A stretch of 64,000 nt of DNA from Streptomyces genisteinicus (GTDB taxonomy: Bacteria; Actinomycetota; Actinomycetes; Streptomycetales; Streptomycetaceae), in the NCBI RefSeq assembly GCF_014489615.1, contig NZ_CP060826.1:310001-374000 (forward strand), written 5' to 3'. Position 1 is the first letter of the stretch. Each line of letters begins with the position of its first letter. A model generated the notes under the pieces. That model saw only the letters and a list, made by a program, of their open reading frames with translations, searched no databases and had not been told where the DNA came from. Made by a program: the position numbers and the translations under genes. This document shows positions 49,797 through 61,700 of the stretch, piece after piece.

Positions 49797-49815
49797 CCCG
49801 CCGGAACCCGGCGGG
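49797..49815 (+). other. Short hairpin in the leader of the next gene
   Basis: CCCGCCGG, AAC, CCGGCGGG forms an 8-bp stem with a 3-nt loop, 25 bp before the ATG at 49841. There is no T-run. It could end readthrough from the extender operon or sit in the leader of the next gene. Confidence 0.45.
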
Positions 49816-49840
49816 AACGGGGGAGGGAAGCAGAGAACGG

Positions 49841-50467
49841 ATGGCGATTCAGTCACTGTGCGAAGCGGGCCACTGCCGGCGCGACCGGCGGTCCGGGGAG
49901 TTCCAGCCGCGGACCGCCGCCCCGGGGCAGCGGCTCTGCCAGGTGTGCCGCGACCGGCTGCGGGACGATCTCGGCTCGCTGCCGGCCCTGTACGAGGACT
50001 GCGGAGAGGTGCTCTCGCCGGCCCGGCCGGGCATCACGGAACGGGTCAGCTCGGGCCGTGCCCGGCAGGGCATCCGGCTCAACGAAGCGGCCCTGCAGGC
50101 CCGCGGTGACATGATTCCGGTGCTCGCCTCCTGGGCCGGCACCGTCATCGCCGAGCGGCGCGTGGGGGGCCCGTCCCGGCGCGAGGCGGGCCCGCTCGCC
50201 GCGTTCCTCGCCCGGCATGTCGACTGGCTCGCCGCCCACCCGGCGGCGGGCGAGTGCGCGGCCGAGGTCCGCAGGGCCGTCAACGTCGCCCGCTCGGCGC
50301 TCGAGCCCCGGCCGGCGGTCCCCCAGGAGCTCGGCCCGTGCCCGGTCGGCGACTGCCCGGAGCGCGTCCTCACGGTGCGCGGACCCGGCCAGACGCACGC
50401 GGTGCGCTGCACGGCCGGTCATGTGCTGCCGCCGGACCGCTGGCTGCTGCTGAGCAGTCTCGCGTGA
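49841..50467 (+). CDS. Unknown protein with paired cysteines (possible zinc-binding)
   Basis: A 208-aa protein. The N-terminal SLCEAGHCRRD and RLCQVCRDRLRDDLGSLPALYEDC and the C-terminal LGPCPVGDCPER and VRCTAGHVLP suggest two Cys-based metal sites around a helical core. The start is ATG 49841 after GGGAGGGAAG. I recognise no enzymatic family. The style is that of actinomycete mobile-element or phage-associated small proteins, especially as a small HTH gene follows. It is probably not part of the pathway. Confidence 0.6.
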   Translation: MAIQSLCEAGHCRRDRRSGEFQPRTAAPGQRLCQVCRDRLRDDLGSLPALYEDCGEVLSPARPGITERVSSGRARQGIRLNEAALQARGDMIPVLASWAGTVIAERRVGGPSRREAGPLAAFLARHVDWLAAHPAAGECAAEVRRAVNVARSALEPRPAVPQELGPCPVGDCPERVLTVRGPGQTHAVRCTAGHVLPPDRWLLLSSLA

Positions 50468-50529
50468 GTCCGGCCGGCGTCCCGCCCGGCCGACCCGCCC
50501 CGACACCACGCACTCACGGAAGGCGAACC

Positions 50530-50718
50530 ATGACCCCCGTCAAGAACGCCGGCACCCGCACGGTCCCCACCAAGCTCGCCGCTCTCGCCGCGGGCGTCTC
50601 CGAGGCCACCATCCGGCAGTGGGCCACCCGCGGCAAGCTCACCCGCTACGGCCGTCCCGGCCGCCGTGAGTACTCCCTCCAGGAACTGACCGCCCTCGTC
50701 GCCAGGACCGCCGACTGA
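50530..50718 (+). CDS. Small helix-turn-helix protein (MerR/excisionase-like)
   Basis: A 62-aa protein. LAALAAGVSEATIRQWATRGKLTRYGRPGRREYSLQEL is a winged-helix/HTH of the MerR-N or excisionase type. It has no effector domain. It starts at ATG 50530 after GGAAGG, 62 bp after the Cys protein, and they probably form one transcript. Such pairs are common remnants of integrative elements. Confidence 0.75.
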   Translation: MTPVKNAGTRTVPTKLAALAAGVSEATIRQWATRGKLTRYGRPGRREYSLQELTALVARTAD

Positions 50719-50767
50719 CCGGTTCCGCCCGGTCCTCGCCGCAGGCGACGGGTCCCGCACCACTCCA

Positions 50768-50825
50768 GCGCGACGTGCTCGTCCGCCCCGCCCCGCCCGG
50801 GGCGGACCGGACGAGCACGTCGCGC
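50768..50825. terminator. Long GC-rich hairpin, probable bidirectional terminator
   Basis: GCGCGACGTGCTCGTCC (50768-50784) is an exact reverse complement of 50809-50825. The 24-nt interior contains a second GCCCC/GGGGC stem. It lies after the small HTH gene and before the leftward FAD/PKS operon end, the place expected for a two-way terminator. The remaining gap to 51339 has no supported gene, only repeats. Confidence 0.75.
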
Positions 50826-51073
50826 TCGCCGTTGCCGGTGACCGCCCCGGGCGGCTGCCGCTCAGTCCTCGGCGGCGTCCGGAGCCCCGTGGGCCGGAGG
50901 GGCGCCGCGCCGTCCCGCACACCGGCCGGAAGCCGCGCCGCGGGCGGACCGGGGTCCCCGCCGGCCCGGTACCGGCCGGAGCCGGAGCCGTGCCATGACG
51001 AACTGGCCGGAACCCGCACAGTGACAGGCGATGGGCCGCATCCGCGTACCTCCGTTCCCTCGTTCCCGCACGT

Positions 51074-51276
51074 CCTGATGCCCTGATGCCCTGATGTTCC
51101 GGAGTCCCGGAGCCCCGATGTCCGGGAGTCCTGATGTCCCGGGGTCTCGGAGTCCCGCGCCTCGGGGGTCCGGTGCGCGGGCGCTTCGACCGCACGGCTC
51201 ACGGCTTGCGCCGTCGCCGGCTGAGACGCGTTCACGACGTCGTTGCTCGTTGCTCGTTGCTCGTTGCTCGTTGCCG
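51074..51276. repeat. Short tandem repeats (8-bp and 7-bp arrays)
   Basis: CCTGATGC/T occurs three times at 8-bp steps (51074-51097), followed by related CCGGGAGT/CCTGATGT words to about 51160. A clean 7-bp array GTTGCTC x4 plus a partial unit lies at 51242-51276. This is the convergent non-coding region between the HTH gene and the FAD oxidoreductase. Confidence 0.8.
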
Positions 51277-51339
51277 GCGCCCCGCGCTTCGCCGCGCGGC
51301 AGCGCGGGCGCGCACCCGCGCCCCGCCGCCCCGCCGGGA

Positions 51340-52716
51340 TCAGCGCGACGACGCTGCCAGCACCTCGACCAGGTCCGCCCGGCTGGGTCCGGAGGGCGGC
51401 TGCGGGCGATGGCCGGACGCCCAGACCTCCTGAAGACGCCGCCGGTTCTCCGGGGTGTCCAGGCTGTCCAGCGGCGCCAGCAGCCCCGCCACCCGCTGCG
51501 CCGCCTGCCACAGGTGCGGATCGTGCTCGCCGGCCTCCATGAGGCTGAACAGGCTCACCGGCGGCACCCCCGCCCCCTGCGGCAGCGGATGCCCGTCGAC
51601 CGAGGCCTGCCAGAGCCGGGTGCGGACGAAGTCGGCCTGGACCGAGTCGTCGTACCAGGGCCGCACCCACTCCTTGGCGCGGGCCGTGACCTCCCGCACG
51701 AGCCCGGGCAGCGAGCCCGGGTCGCCCGCGAACGCCTCGGCGAACATCACGGCCTGGTGCATCGCCACCGACGCGCCGCGCCCGAACGCCGGGTCCGTCG
51801 TGCAGAGCGCGTCGCCGAGCACGCCGTAGCCCAGGGGGGCCTCGGGCGCCAGACCGCGCAGGCTGTTGCGGAGTCCCGCCATCGGCACGACCTCGGTGAG
51901 CACCTCGGACGCGCCGTCGCGCAGCCACGGCTCGAACTCCGGGAAGAGCGCGGTGACCTGGTCGAAGGCGTCAGCCTCGCGCAGCGCCTTCAGGTCGTTG
52001 TCGTCGGGGAGGCGGCCGATGCCGATCGCGAACGTGCGGTTGTCGTGGTAGAACAGCCCGCCGCCGAAGCCGTCGCCGGCGACCATCGTCGTCACGCCGC
52101 GCTTGAGCGGCGGCCGGGGCACACCGTCCAGCAGCCGGTAGAAGCGGGTGTTGTACACGACCCCGCACTCCTCGTCGCCCTCCAGGACGGTGAACTCGTC
52201 CCGCAGCGGGGAGCGCCGGCCGGCCGCGTCGATGAGCACGCCCGCGTCGATGACGCCGCCGCGCACCAGGACGCCGCTGATCCGTCCGTCCTGAACCTCG
52301 GCCCGCCGCACCGACGTGCCGTAGCGGATCTCGGCGCCCGGCTCCCGGCGCAGGGCGCGTTCGAGCGCCCACTCCACGGTCGGGCGCCGCGAGGCCAGGA
52401 CCACCAGGTCCTCGGCGCCGGCGGCAGCCTCTCCGGAGGGCGTCGCGATGCCGACCTCCTCGGCGCCGTGGGCCAGCAGGTCCTCCAGCACGTCGGGCAG
52501 GTGGGTGCGGAGGTGCTGCCGGAACAGTCCGAGGAACGTGTGCAGCTGGCGGGTCTGCGGGGCGCCGGGCCGGTGCCAGTCCCCGATCGCGGCCAGCTCC
52601 CCGGGCGGGGCCTGGTCACGCTCCAGAACGGTCACCTCGAAGCCCCGCCGGGCCAGCAGCAGCGCGGCGGACAGACCGGATATCCCCCCGCCCATCACCA
52701 CGATCCGGTTGCTCAT
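51340..52716 (-). CDS. FAD-dependent monooxygenase/oxidoreductase
   Basis: A 458-aa flavoprotein. The N-terminal dinucleotide site reads RIVVMGGGISGLSAALLLARRGFEVTVLERD. A second FAD contact is seen in GYGVLGDALCTTDPAFGRGASVAMHQA (the GD motif). It resembles aromatic-hydroxylase/geranylgeranyl-reductase-like tailoring enzymes. The tryptophan-halogenase WxWxIP motif is absent. Start ATG 52716 after GGAAGGAAG. It lies 32 bp downstream of the PKS stop on the same strand, so it is the last gene of the PKS operon and probably oxidises the chain or released product. Confidence 0.88.
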   Translation of the reverse strand: MSNRIVVMGGGISGLSAALLLARRGFEVTVLERDQAPPGELAAIGDWHRPGAPQTRQLHTFLGLFRQHLRTHLPDVLEDLLAHGAEEVGIATPSGEAAAGAEDLVVLASRRPTVEWALERALRREPGAEIRYGTSVRRAEVQDGRISGVLVRGGVIDAGVLIDAAGRRSPLRDEFTVLEGDEECGVVYNTRFYRLLDGVPRPPLKRGVTTMVAGDGFGGGLFYHDNRTFAIGIGRLPDDNDLKALREADAFDQVTALFPEFEPWLRDGASEVLTEVVPMAGLRNSLRGLAPEAPLGYGVLGDALCTTDPAFGRGASVAMHQAVMFAEAFAGDPGSLPGLVREVTARAKEWVRPWYDDSVQADFVRTRLWQASVDGHPLPQGAGVPPVSLFSLMEAGEHDPHLWQAAQRVAGLLAPLDSLDTPENRRRLQEVWASGHRPQPPSGPSRADLVEVLAASSR

Positions 52717-52748
52717 CACTGTCTTCCTTCCGTCGTCACAGGTACCGG

Positions 52749-55700
52749 TCAGGCGGCGAAGTCGCCGAGCACGAGGTCGAGGGCCCGGTCGATGTCCGAG
52801 TCGCTGAGCGACTCGGCCGCCTGGAGGGCGTCGCTCGCCCCGCGCTGCTTCGGCGCGTTCGTGCCCTGGGCCAGGTCGAGCAGCTGCGCGAGCAGTCCGC
52901 TCTCCCGCAGCAGCGCGGCACCCGCCTTGCCGATGGCCCAGCGGGCGGCCGCCATGGGGTCCTGCGGCGGTACGTCCTCGGCCGCGCCCGTCAGGCGCAG
53001 CTTGCCGAGCAGGAACTCCGCGATCCTGGTCGGCGTCGGGTAGTCGAACGCCAGGGTGCTGGGCAGGTCCGTGTCGGTCCGGGCGGCGATCCGGTTCTTC
53101 AGGTCGACCGACATCAGCGAGTCGAGGCCCAGCACCTGCAACGGCTTGTCCGGGGCGACCGCGTGGGCGCCCGGCAGACCGACGGCGGCCGCCACCTCGC
53201 CGCGGACGAACTCCACCAGCGTCTCCAGCCGCGCCGCCTCGTCCAGGGCGGCCAGCTGGTCGAGGAAGCCCGACGCCTGCGGCGCCGCGGCGGACGCCTG
53301 CCGCAGCCGCGGCCGCACCAGGGAGCCGAGCAGCGGTGCCACGTTCTCCTGCTGACCCAGCGCCGCCAGGTCCAGCTTGACCGGGGCCAGGTGCGCCTCG
53401 GGCCTGCGCAGCGCGGCGTCGAAGAGCGCGAGCCCCTCCTCGACCCCGAGCGGGCGGGCGCCGCCGCGGCGCATCCGGGCCAGCTCGGCCTCCCCGAGAT
53501 GCGCGGTCATGCCCGTGCCGCCCTGGTCCCACAGCCCCCAGCCGAGGCTGAGCGCCGGCAGCCCGCGCCCGTGGCGGTGGGCGGCGAAGGCGTCCAGGAA
53601 GGCGTTGGCGGCCGCGTAGTTGACCTGCCCGGGGGAACCGAACAGCCCGGCGACCGACGAGAACACCGCGAAGACGGCCAGGTCCTCGCCGGCGGTCAGC
53701 TCGTGCAGGTGCAGCGCCCCGTCGACCTTCGGCGCCAGGACGGCGGCCATCCGGTCCGCCGACTGGTTGCGGGCGATGCCGTCGTCGAGGACGGCGGCCA
53801 GGTGCACCACCGCCGTCAGCGGATGGTCCGCGGAGACGGCGGACACCACGGCGGCGACGTCCTCGCGACGGCTCACGTCGCACGCGAGGATGCGGACGCC
53901 GTCCGCGCCGGCGGCGCGGAGCCGGTCGGTGAGGGCGCCGGCGCCGGGGGCGTCCGGTCCCTGACGGGAGGTCAGCACGAGGTGGCGGACGCCGTGCTCG
54001 CGGACGAGGTGCTCGGCGAGCGCCTGTCCGAGTGCGCCGGTGCCGCCGGTCACCAGGGCGGTGCCGCGGGGGTCGAGGGGCTGCGGCAGGGTCAGGACGA
54101 TCTTGCCGGTGTGACGTCCCTGCGCCATGTGACGGAAGGCGTGCGGGGCCTCCCGGACGTCGTAGGCGTGGTGCGGCAGCGGGTGGAGGACGCCGTCGGT
54201 GAAGAGGGCGGCCAGCTCCTCCAGCATGTCGTGGATGCGGTCGGGTCCGCTGTCCATCAGGTCGAACGCCCGGTAGTGGATGCCGGGGTGGTCCGTGGTG
54301 ACCTGCTGCGGGTCGCGGATGTCCGTCTTGCCCATCTCCAGGAACCGTCCGCCCTCGGTGAGCAGCGGCAGGGTCCTGTCGATGTACTCCCGGCTCAGGG
54401 AGTTGAGGACGACGTCGAAGGGCACGTCGCGCCACGTCCCGGCGAACTCGGTGGTGCGGGAGGAGGCCAGGCGGTCGTCCGTGAGCCCGAGCGCGTTCAG
54501 CGCGGGCCACTTGCCGGTGCTGGCGGTGCCCCAGACGTCGGCGCCGAGGTGGCGGGCGAGCTGCACCGCCGCCATGCCGACGCCGCCGGCGGCGGCGTGG
54601 ACGAGGAGCTTCTCGCCCGGCTGGAGCCGGCCGAGGTCCACGAGACCGTGGTAGGCGGTGAGGAACGTGAGGGGGACAGTGGCGGCCTCGGCGTAGCCGA
54701 GGTGGTCGGGGATACGGGTCATGACGCGGGCGTCGGCACGGACTTCGGTGGCGAAGGAGCCGACGGCCAGGCCCATGACACGGTCACCGGCCCGCAGGTG
54801 CTTCACCTCCGGTCCGGCCTCCATGACCACGCCGGCGCACTCCAGGCCGAACTTCGGCGCGTGGACCATGTCCAGGGCGTTGAGGACGTCGCGGAAGTTG
54901 AGTCCGGCGGCGCGGACCCGGATCCGGACCTCGCCGGGGCCGAGCGGCTCCGCGGTGTCCAGCGGCAGTGCCTCGAACGTGTCCAGCCGGCCCTTCTCCC
55001 GCACGTCCAGAGCCCACGCCCCGGAGTCGGGCACCGCGACCGTGCCGTCGGTGCCGGCCCGCGCGAGGCGCGAGACGAACACCAGCTCGCCGCGGAGCGC
55101 CAGTTCCGGCTCGCCCGTGACGCCCAGCGCCGCCGCGAGCAGCGCCGGGACGTCGGCGTCGGCGGAGACGTCCACCAGACGCCACGTCCGTTCCGGGCTC
55201 TCGGTCCGCACCGCGCGGACCAGACCCCACAGGGGAGCGGTGCCGAGCGACGCGACCGTGTCCTCCGGGCGGGCGCCGACGGCGTCCCGCGTCACCCACA
55301 CGACCTCGGTGTCCGCCAGCGCGGGTGACGCCAGCAGCTGCTGCACCAGCGCGAGTTCCGCCGCGGCCACGGCATGGGCCTGCCCGGCCGTGGACGCTCC
55401 GGCTCCATCCGGGCGCTGCGCGGTGTGGTCCACCACGATGCGGTGCGGCGCCGGGTCGGCGGCGAGGAGCGCGTCGAGATCCGCGAAGGCCGGGGCGTGC
55501 AGCGAGCGCGCCACGATCCCGTCGGCGTCGCCGATGACCAGCGGGCCGGCGGTGGTGTCGGCACCGGGTGCCGTCAGCGCCTCCGGCTCCACCGGCTGGA
55601 ACTCCACCCGGTACAGGTGGTCGGCCGCGCCGGGCCCGTCGAAGCGCAGCTGCTCGGCGCTCGCCCGCTTCAGGCGCAGGCCGCCGGCCGATGCCACCGG

Positions 55701-58700
55701 CCGGCCCGTGCCGTCGGCGAGGAACACCGACGCGCTGGTCTCGGCGCCCTCGCCGGACTCCGTCAGCTCGACCCGGACCCGCAGCTCCCTCGCACCCGTC
55801 GCGTACAGGGTGACGTCCGACCAGGCGAACGGCAGCAGCACCGTGTCGCCCTCGGCGTCCTGCCCGTCCGGTGCCGTGCCCGCGAGGGTGTGCAGGGCCG
55901 CGTCGAACAGGGCCGGGTGCAGCCCGAACCCGTCCGCGCCGGGCGTGGCGTCGGGCAGCAGGATCCGCCCGTAGGCGACACCGTCCCGGCTGTACAGCTC
56001 CGTCAGACCGCGGAAGGCGGAGCCGTACCGGACTCCCCGGGCCTCCATCCCGGCGTAGAAGCCGTCCAGTTCCACGCTCTCGGCCCCGGGCACGGGCCAG
56101 GCGCTCAGCTCGGCGAAGCCGTCGCCGTCCGCAGCCGCCGGAACCCGGACGTCGTCCAGCTCTCCTTCGGCGTTCAGGGTCCACACCTGCGGGTCGACGG
56201 CGTCCTCGGGCTGGCTGTACACGGTGATCGCCCGTCGTCCGTCCTGCGACGGCTCGCCGACGCGCACCTGGATCCGCGACCGCGCGGACCCGTCGAGGAC
56301 CAGGGGCCGGCCCAGGGTGAGGTGCGCGACGCGGGCGGCGCCCACGGTGTCCGCGGCGGCCCAGGCCAGGTCCAGCAGACCGGTGCCGGGCAGCAGCACG
56401 GAGTCGAACACGGCGTGCCCGGTCAGCCAGGGGTGGTCGGCCGTGGACACGGCGCCGGACAGCAGATGCCCGTCCCCGCCCGCCAGCACCGCCGTCGCCG
56501 GCAGCCACGGGTGGCTGCCCTGCCCCAGACCCGACCCGCGGACGTCCGTGCGGGACGACTGCTCCTTCCAGTACCGCGTGCGCTGGAAGGCGTACGTCGG
56601 CAGTCCGGCGGCGCGGAACGCGCCGGACAGCGGGGTGCGCGACCAGTCGACCGGGAGGCCCGCCGTGTGCAGCCGGGCGAGCGCGGCCAGCAGGGTGCGC
56701 GGCTCGTCCGCCGTGCCCTCCCCGCCCTTGGCGGGGCGCATGCTCGGCGTGAAGTGGGCGGGGTCCAGCGTCTGCGTGCCCATGTGGGTGAGCGCGGGAG
56801 CCGGCCCGCACTCCAGGAAGCGCCGCACACCGTGCTCCGCGAGCGTGCCGAGGGCATCGGTGAACCGGACCGCCTCGCGGACCTGCCGCACCCAGTGCTC
56901 CGGCGAACGGACGCCCTCCCCGGCGGCGGTGTCGCCGGCGTGCCAGGCTCCGGTCCGCGTGTCCACCAGCGGGATCGCGGGCGCCCGGAAGTCGCAGCCG
57001 GCCGCCACCGCGGCGTACGCGTCGAGCATCGTGTCCATGTGCGCGCTGTGGAAGGCGTGCGAGACGGTCAGCCGGTGGGTGCGCAGACCCCGCCCGGCGA
57101 AGTCCGCCGCGAGGGCGTCGACCGCGTCGGCGTCCCCGCTGACGACCGTCTGCGCGGGGGTGTTGAGAGCGGCGATGCCGAGGCCGGGCCGGTCGCCGAT
57201 CGCGTCGAGCACCGCGTCCTCGCCCGCTTCGACGGAGACCATGGCGCCGTCCGTGCGGCAGGACTGCATGAGCCGGCCGCGGGCGACCACGAGCCCCGCC
57301 GCGTCCGGGAGGCTCAGGACTCCGGCGACGTGGGCCGCGGCGAACTCGCCGACGGAGTGCCCCGCGACGGCCGTCGCGGTGACGCCCCACGACTCCCACA
57401 GCCGGTAGAGCGCGACCTCCAGGGCGAACAGCGCGGGCTGGGTGTACTCGGTCGCGTGGACGAGTGCGCCCGAGCCCGTGGCGTCGCCGTCGTCCCCGTC
57501 CGGGACGGCGTCCGGGAAGACCACCTCCGCCAGGGACCTCCCCAGGTGCGGGTCGACGGCCGCGCACACGGCGTCGAAGGCGGCGCGGTAGGCGGGGAAC
57601 GCCTCGTACAGCTGCCGTCCCATGCCCGCGTACTGGCTGCCCTGCCCGGTGAACAGGACACCGAGCCCGGTGTCCCCGGTCACCTCGCCCCGGACGAGCC
57701 CGGCGTGCGAGGCGTCCTCGCCCAGGGCGCGCAGGCCGGCGACGGCCTCCTCGGCCGATGCGGCGAGGACGGCGGCGCGGGAGTCGAAGTGGGTGCGGTG
57801 CAGGGCGGCGGCGGTGGCCACGTCCGCGAGCGGGGTCTCGGGCCGGGCCTGAAGCCAGTCGGCCCAGCGGTGCGCCTGTGCGCGCAGCGCCGTTCCGTCC
57901 CGGCCCGACAGGACGATGGGCACCGGGAGGGCCGGGGTGCCGGTGGACTCGGCCGCCGTCTCGGCCGGCTCCGTCGCGGGGGCTTCCTCCAGGACGAGGT
58001 GCGCGTTGGTGCCGCTGAGGCCGAACGACGAGATGCCCGCACGGCGGACGCGCTCGCCGCGCTGCCACGGCCGGGCCTCCTGAAGCAGCTCCAGACCGGA
58101 GCCGTCCCACTCGATGTGGGTGCTGGGCTCGTCGGCGTGGAGGGTCTTCGGCAGGGATTCGTGCTGGAGGGCGAGGATCATCTTGATGACGCCCGCGACG
58201 CCGGCGGCTGCCTGGGCGTGCCCGATGTTCGACTTGGACGAGCCGAGGTAGAGGGGCCGCTCCTGGGCTCGGGTGGGACCGAAGACCTCCGCCAGGGCGC
58301 CGGCCTCGATGGGGTCGCCGAGGCTGGTGCCGGTGCCGTGGGCCTCGATGGCGTCGATGTCGTCCGGGGTGAGCCTCGCGGCGGTGAGCGCGTCCTGGAC
58401 GACGCGCTGCTGCGACGGCCCGTTGGGGGCGGTGAGGCCCTGGCTGCGTCCGTCCTGGTTGACGGCGCTGCCCCGGATGACGGCGAGCACGTCGTCTCCG
58501 TCGCGCTCCGCGTCGGAGAGCCGCTTGAGCAGGAGGACGCCCGCGCCCTCGGCCCAGCCGGCGCCGTCCGCGCCCGCCGAGAAACTGCGGCAACGCCCGT
58601 CGGCCGACAGGCCCTTGAGACGGCTGAACTCCACGAACGTCGCCGGAGTCGACATCACGGTGACGCCGCCGACCAGCGCCGTCTCGCACTCGCCGTTGCG

Positions 58701-61700
58701 CAGGGCGGTCACCCCGAGGTGGGTGGCGACCAGCGACGACGAGCACGCCGTGTCCACGGTCAGCGCGGGCCCCTGGAGCCCCAGCGCGTACGAGACCCGG
58801 CCCGACAGCACACTGCTCGCGTTGCCCGTGCTCAGGTAGCCGTCCAGCGCGTCGTAGTCGTGGTTGTGCAGATTCCCGTAGTCGGAGCCCATGGTGCCCA
58901 GGTAGACACCGGTCCGGGACTCGGACAGCGCCTCGGGGCGGACCCCGGCCCGCTCCAGGGCCTCCCACACGGTCTCCAGGACGATCCGCTGCTGCGGGTC
59001 CATCGACAGCGCCTCACGCGGGGTGATCCCGAAGAACTCGGCGTCGAAGCCCTCGATGTCGTCGAGGAAACCGCCCTCGCGGGCATAGCACTTGCCGGGC
59101 GTCTCCGGGTCCGGGTCGTACAGGTCGAGCCCGTCCCAGCGTGCCGGGAACGGACCGACGGCGTCGCCGCCGCCGGCCAGCAGCTCCCAGAACGCCTCGG
59201 GGGTGTCGATGCCGCCCGGCAGGCGGCAGGACATCGACACGACCGCGATCGGCTCGTCCCCTCCGGTGCGCCGGGCACGGCGCGAGGCCGTCGGCTTCGG
59301 CGTCCCGCCCAGGGCGAGCTTGTCGAGGAGGAGTCCGGCGATGGCGGACGGGGTCGGGTAGTCGAAGGCCAGGGTCGCCGGCAGCGACACCCCGGCCGCG
59401 GCCGACAGGCGGCGGCGCAGCTCGACCGCCATCAGCGAGTCGATGCCCAGGTCCTTCAGCACCTGGCCCGCCCCGAGTGCCGAAGCGTCCGCGATGCCCA
59501 GCACCACGGCGGCCTCACCGCACACCAGCCCGATCAGCTCCTGGCGGCGCTCCTCCTCGGCGAGCGGCGCGAGCCGGTCGCGCAGCGTGCCGCCGTCCAG
59601 GGAGCCTGCCGCCCGCCGGCGCGGCGCGCGCAGCAGCGACCTGAACAGCGGACGCGTCTCACCGTCGCGATCGGCGTCCCGCTGCAACGTCGCGAGGTCG
59701 AGTTTGACGGGGATGGTGTGGGGGTGGTGGGAGGTGAGGGTGGTGTCGAGGAGGTGGAGGGCTTGGGGGGTGGTGAGGGCGGTGACGCCCTGGCGGCGCA
59801 TGCGGGCGAGTTCGGCGTCGCCGAGGTGGGCGGTCATGCCGGTGCCGGCCTGTTCCCACAGGCCCCAGGAGAGGCTGGTGGCGACCTGGCCTTGGGTGCG
59901 GCGGTGGTGGGCGAGTGCGTCGAGGAAGGTGTTGGCGGCGGCGTAGGTGCTCTGGCCTGCGCCGCCGAGGATGCCGGCGGCGGAGGAGTAGAGGACGAAG
60001 GCGGTGAGGGGGTGGTCGGTGGTGAGGGTGTGGAGGTGGAGGGCGCCGTCGATCTTGGGTGCGAGGACGGTGTGGAGGCGTTCGGTGGTCTGGGTGGTGA
60101 GGAGTCCGTCGTCGAGGGTTCCGGCGAGGTGGAAGACGGCGGTGAGGGGGCGGGTGAGGGTGGTGATGAGGGTGTGGGTCTGGTGGTGGTCGGTGATGTC
60201 GCAGGCGTGGATGGTGACGGTGTCGGCTCCGGCCTCGGTGAGGGTGGTGAGGAGGTCGTCGGTGCCGGGGGCGTCGGTGCCGCGTCGTGAGGTGAGGACG
60301 AGGTGGCGGATGCCGTGTTCGGTGACGAGGTGGGTGGCGAGTGCCTGTCCGAGTTCTCCGGTGCCGCCGGTGATCAGGACCGCGCCCTCGGGGTCGAAGC
60401 GGGGGGTGTCGCTGTGTTCGGGCTGTTCGGCGCGGGTGAGGCGGGCGACGAGTATCCGGCCGTCGCGGAGCGCGATCTCCGGCTCGCCTTCGACGGAGAC
60501 GGCCTGTTCCAGCAGCTCCGCGTCCACCGCTCCGGCATCCAGGTCCACCAGCCGCAGCACACGCTCCGGGGACTCCGCACGAGCCGCGCGGACCACGCCC
60601 CACACCGGCGCGTGCGCCAGGTCGAACGCGCCCTCGCCCACGGCACCGCGGGTCACCCAGACCAGCTCGGTCCCGGCGAGCCGCGGCTCCGCGACCACGT
60701 CCTGCACCTGCGTCAGCACGGCCGCGGCCGCACCGCGCACCGACTCCGCGTCCGGAGCGTCGTCGCCCGGCGCGGCGCCCGTGGCGTCCACCACGATGCG
60801 CGCGGGCGGCTGCTCGTCCTCGCCGAGCGCGCCGAGCGCCGCCGCCAGGTCCGGCACCGCCTCGGCACCCAGCGCACGGGCCAGGCCGTCCGCCCCGCCG
60901 ACCACCCACAGGTCGTCGTGCGGCATCTCGCGCAGCGCGCGGGCAGGGGTGAACGAGACCTGGTACAGATGCCGGGCCGCGCGGCTCCCGCGGATCTGCT
61001 CCCGCGTCGCCTCGCGCAGCGCCAGCGTCCCCGACACCACGACATGCCCGGACGGATCGGCGGCCAGCAGGCGCGCCGACGACTGCGCCTCGTCCAGTTC
61101 CACCCGGACCCGCAGTTCACCGGCCCCGGTCGACCGCAGCTCGGCACCGCTCCACTCGAAGGGCAGGATCACGGCCTCATCGGTGCTGCGCAGCGCCGCG
61201 AGCGTGTGCAGGGCGGCGTCCAGCAGCGCGGGGTGCACGCCGAACTCGCCCGGCCCGACCTCGTCGGGGAGACGGACGAGGCCGTACCCGACGCCGTCCT
61301 TGCGCCACAGCTCGCCCAGCCCCTGGAAGGCGGGCCCGTAGCCGAGGCCCTGCCCCGCCAGCCGGTCGTAGAGACCGTCGAGTTCCACGCGCTCGGCGCC
61401 CGCCGGCGGCCACTGCGCCAGCGCGGAGGCGTCACCGGAACCGGGGCCGTCCGCACCGTCCTCGTCCGCGGCGTCGCCGCCGAGCAGGCCGGTGGCGTGG
61501 CACGTCCACGTCTCCTGGCCGTCCTCCTGCTGGCTGTGCACGGCCACCTCGCAGCGGCCCGACGCGTCCGGCCCGCCGACGGTGACCTGGAGCCGGATGT
61601 GGCTCGCGGTGTCACCGGCCTCGGGAAGGACGAACGGCTCGGCGAGGGTCAGCTCCTCGACGCGGGAGGCGCCGGTCACCGCGGCCGCGGTCCAGGCGAG

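Noticed and set aside
51242..51276. GTTGCTC array considered as an iteron origin or attachment site
   Set aside because: It is too short and has no replication, integrase or tRNA gene beside it. It looks like a simple microsatellite.
51340..52716. The FAD enzyme as a flavin halogenase
   Set aside because: The WxWxIP motif of flavin-dependent halogenases is not seen. Only the general FAD motifs are present.
55374..60290. A 1638-codon open frame on the plus strand
   Set aside because: It is the complement of PKS coding sequence. The protein is Gly/Arg/Val-rich low complexity without motifs.
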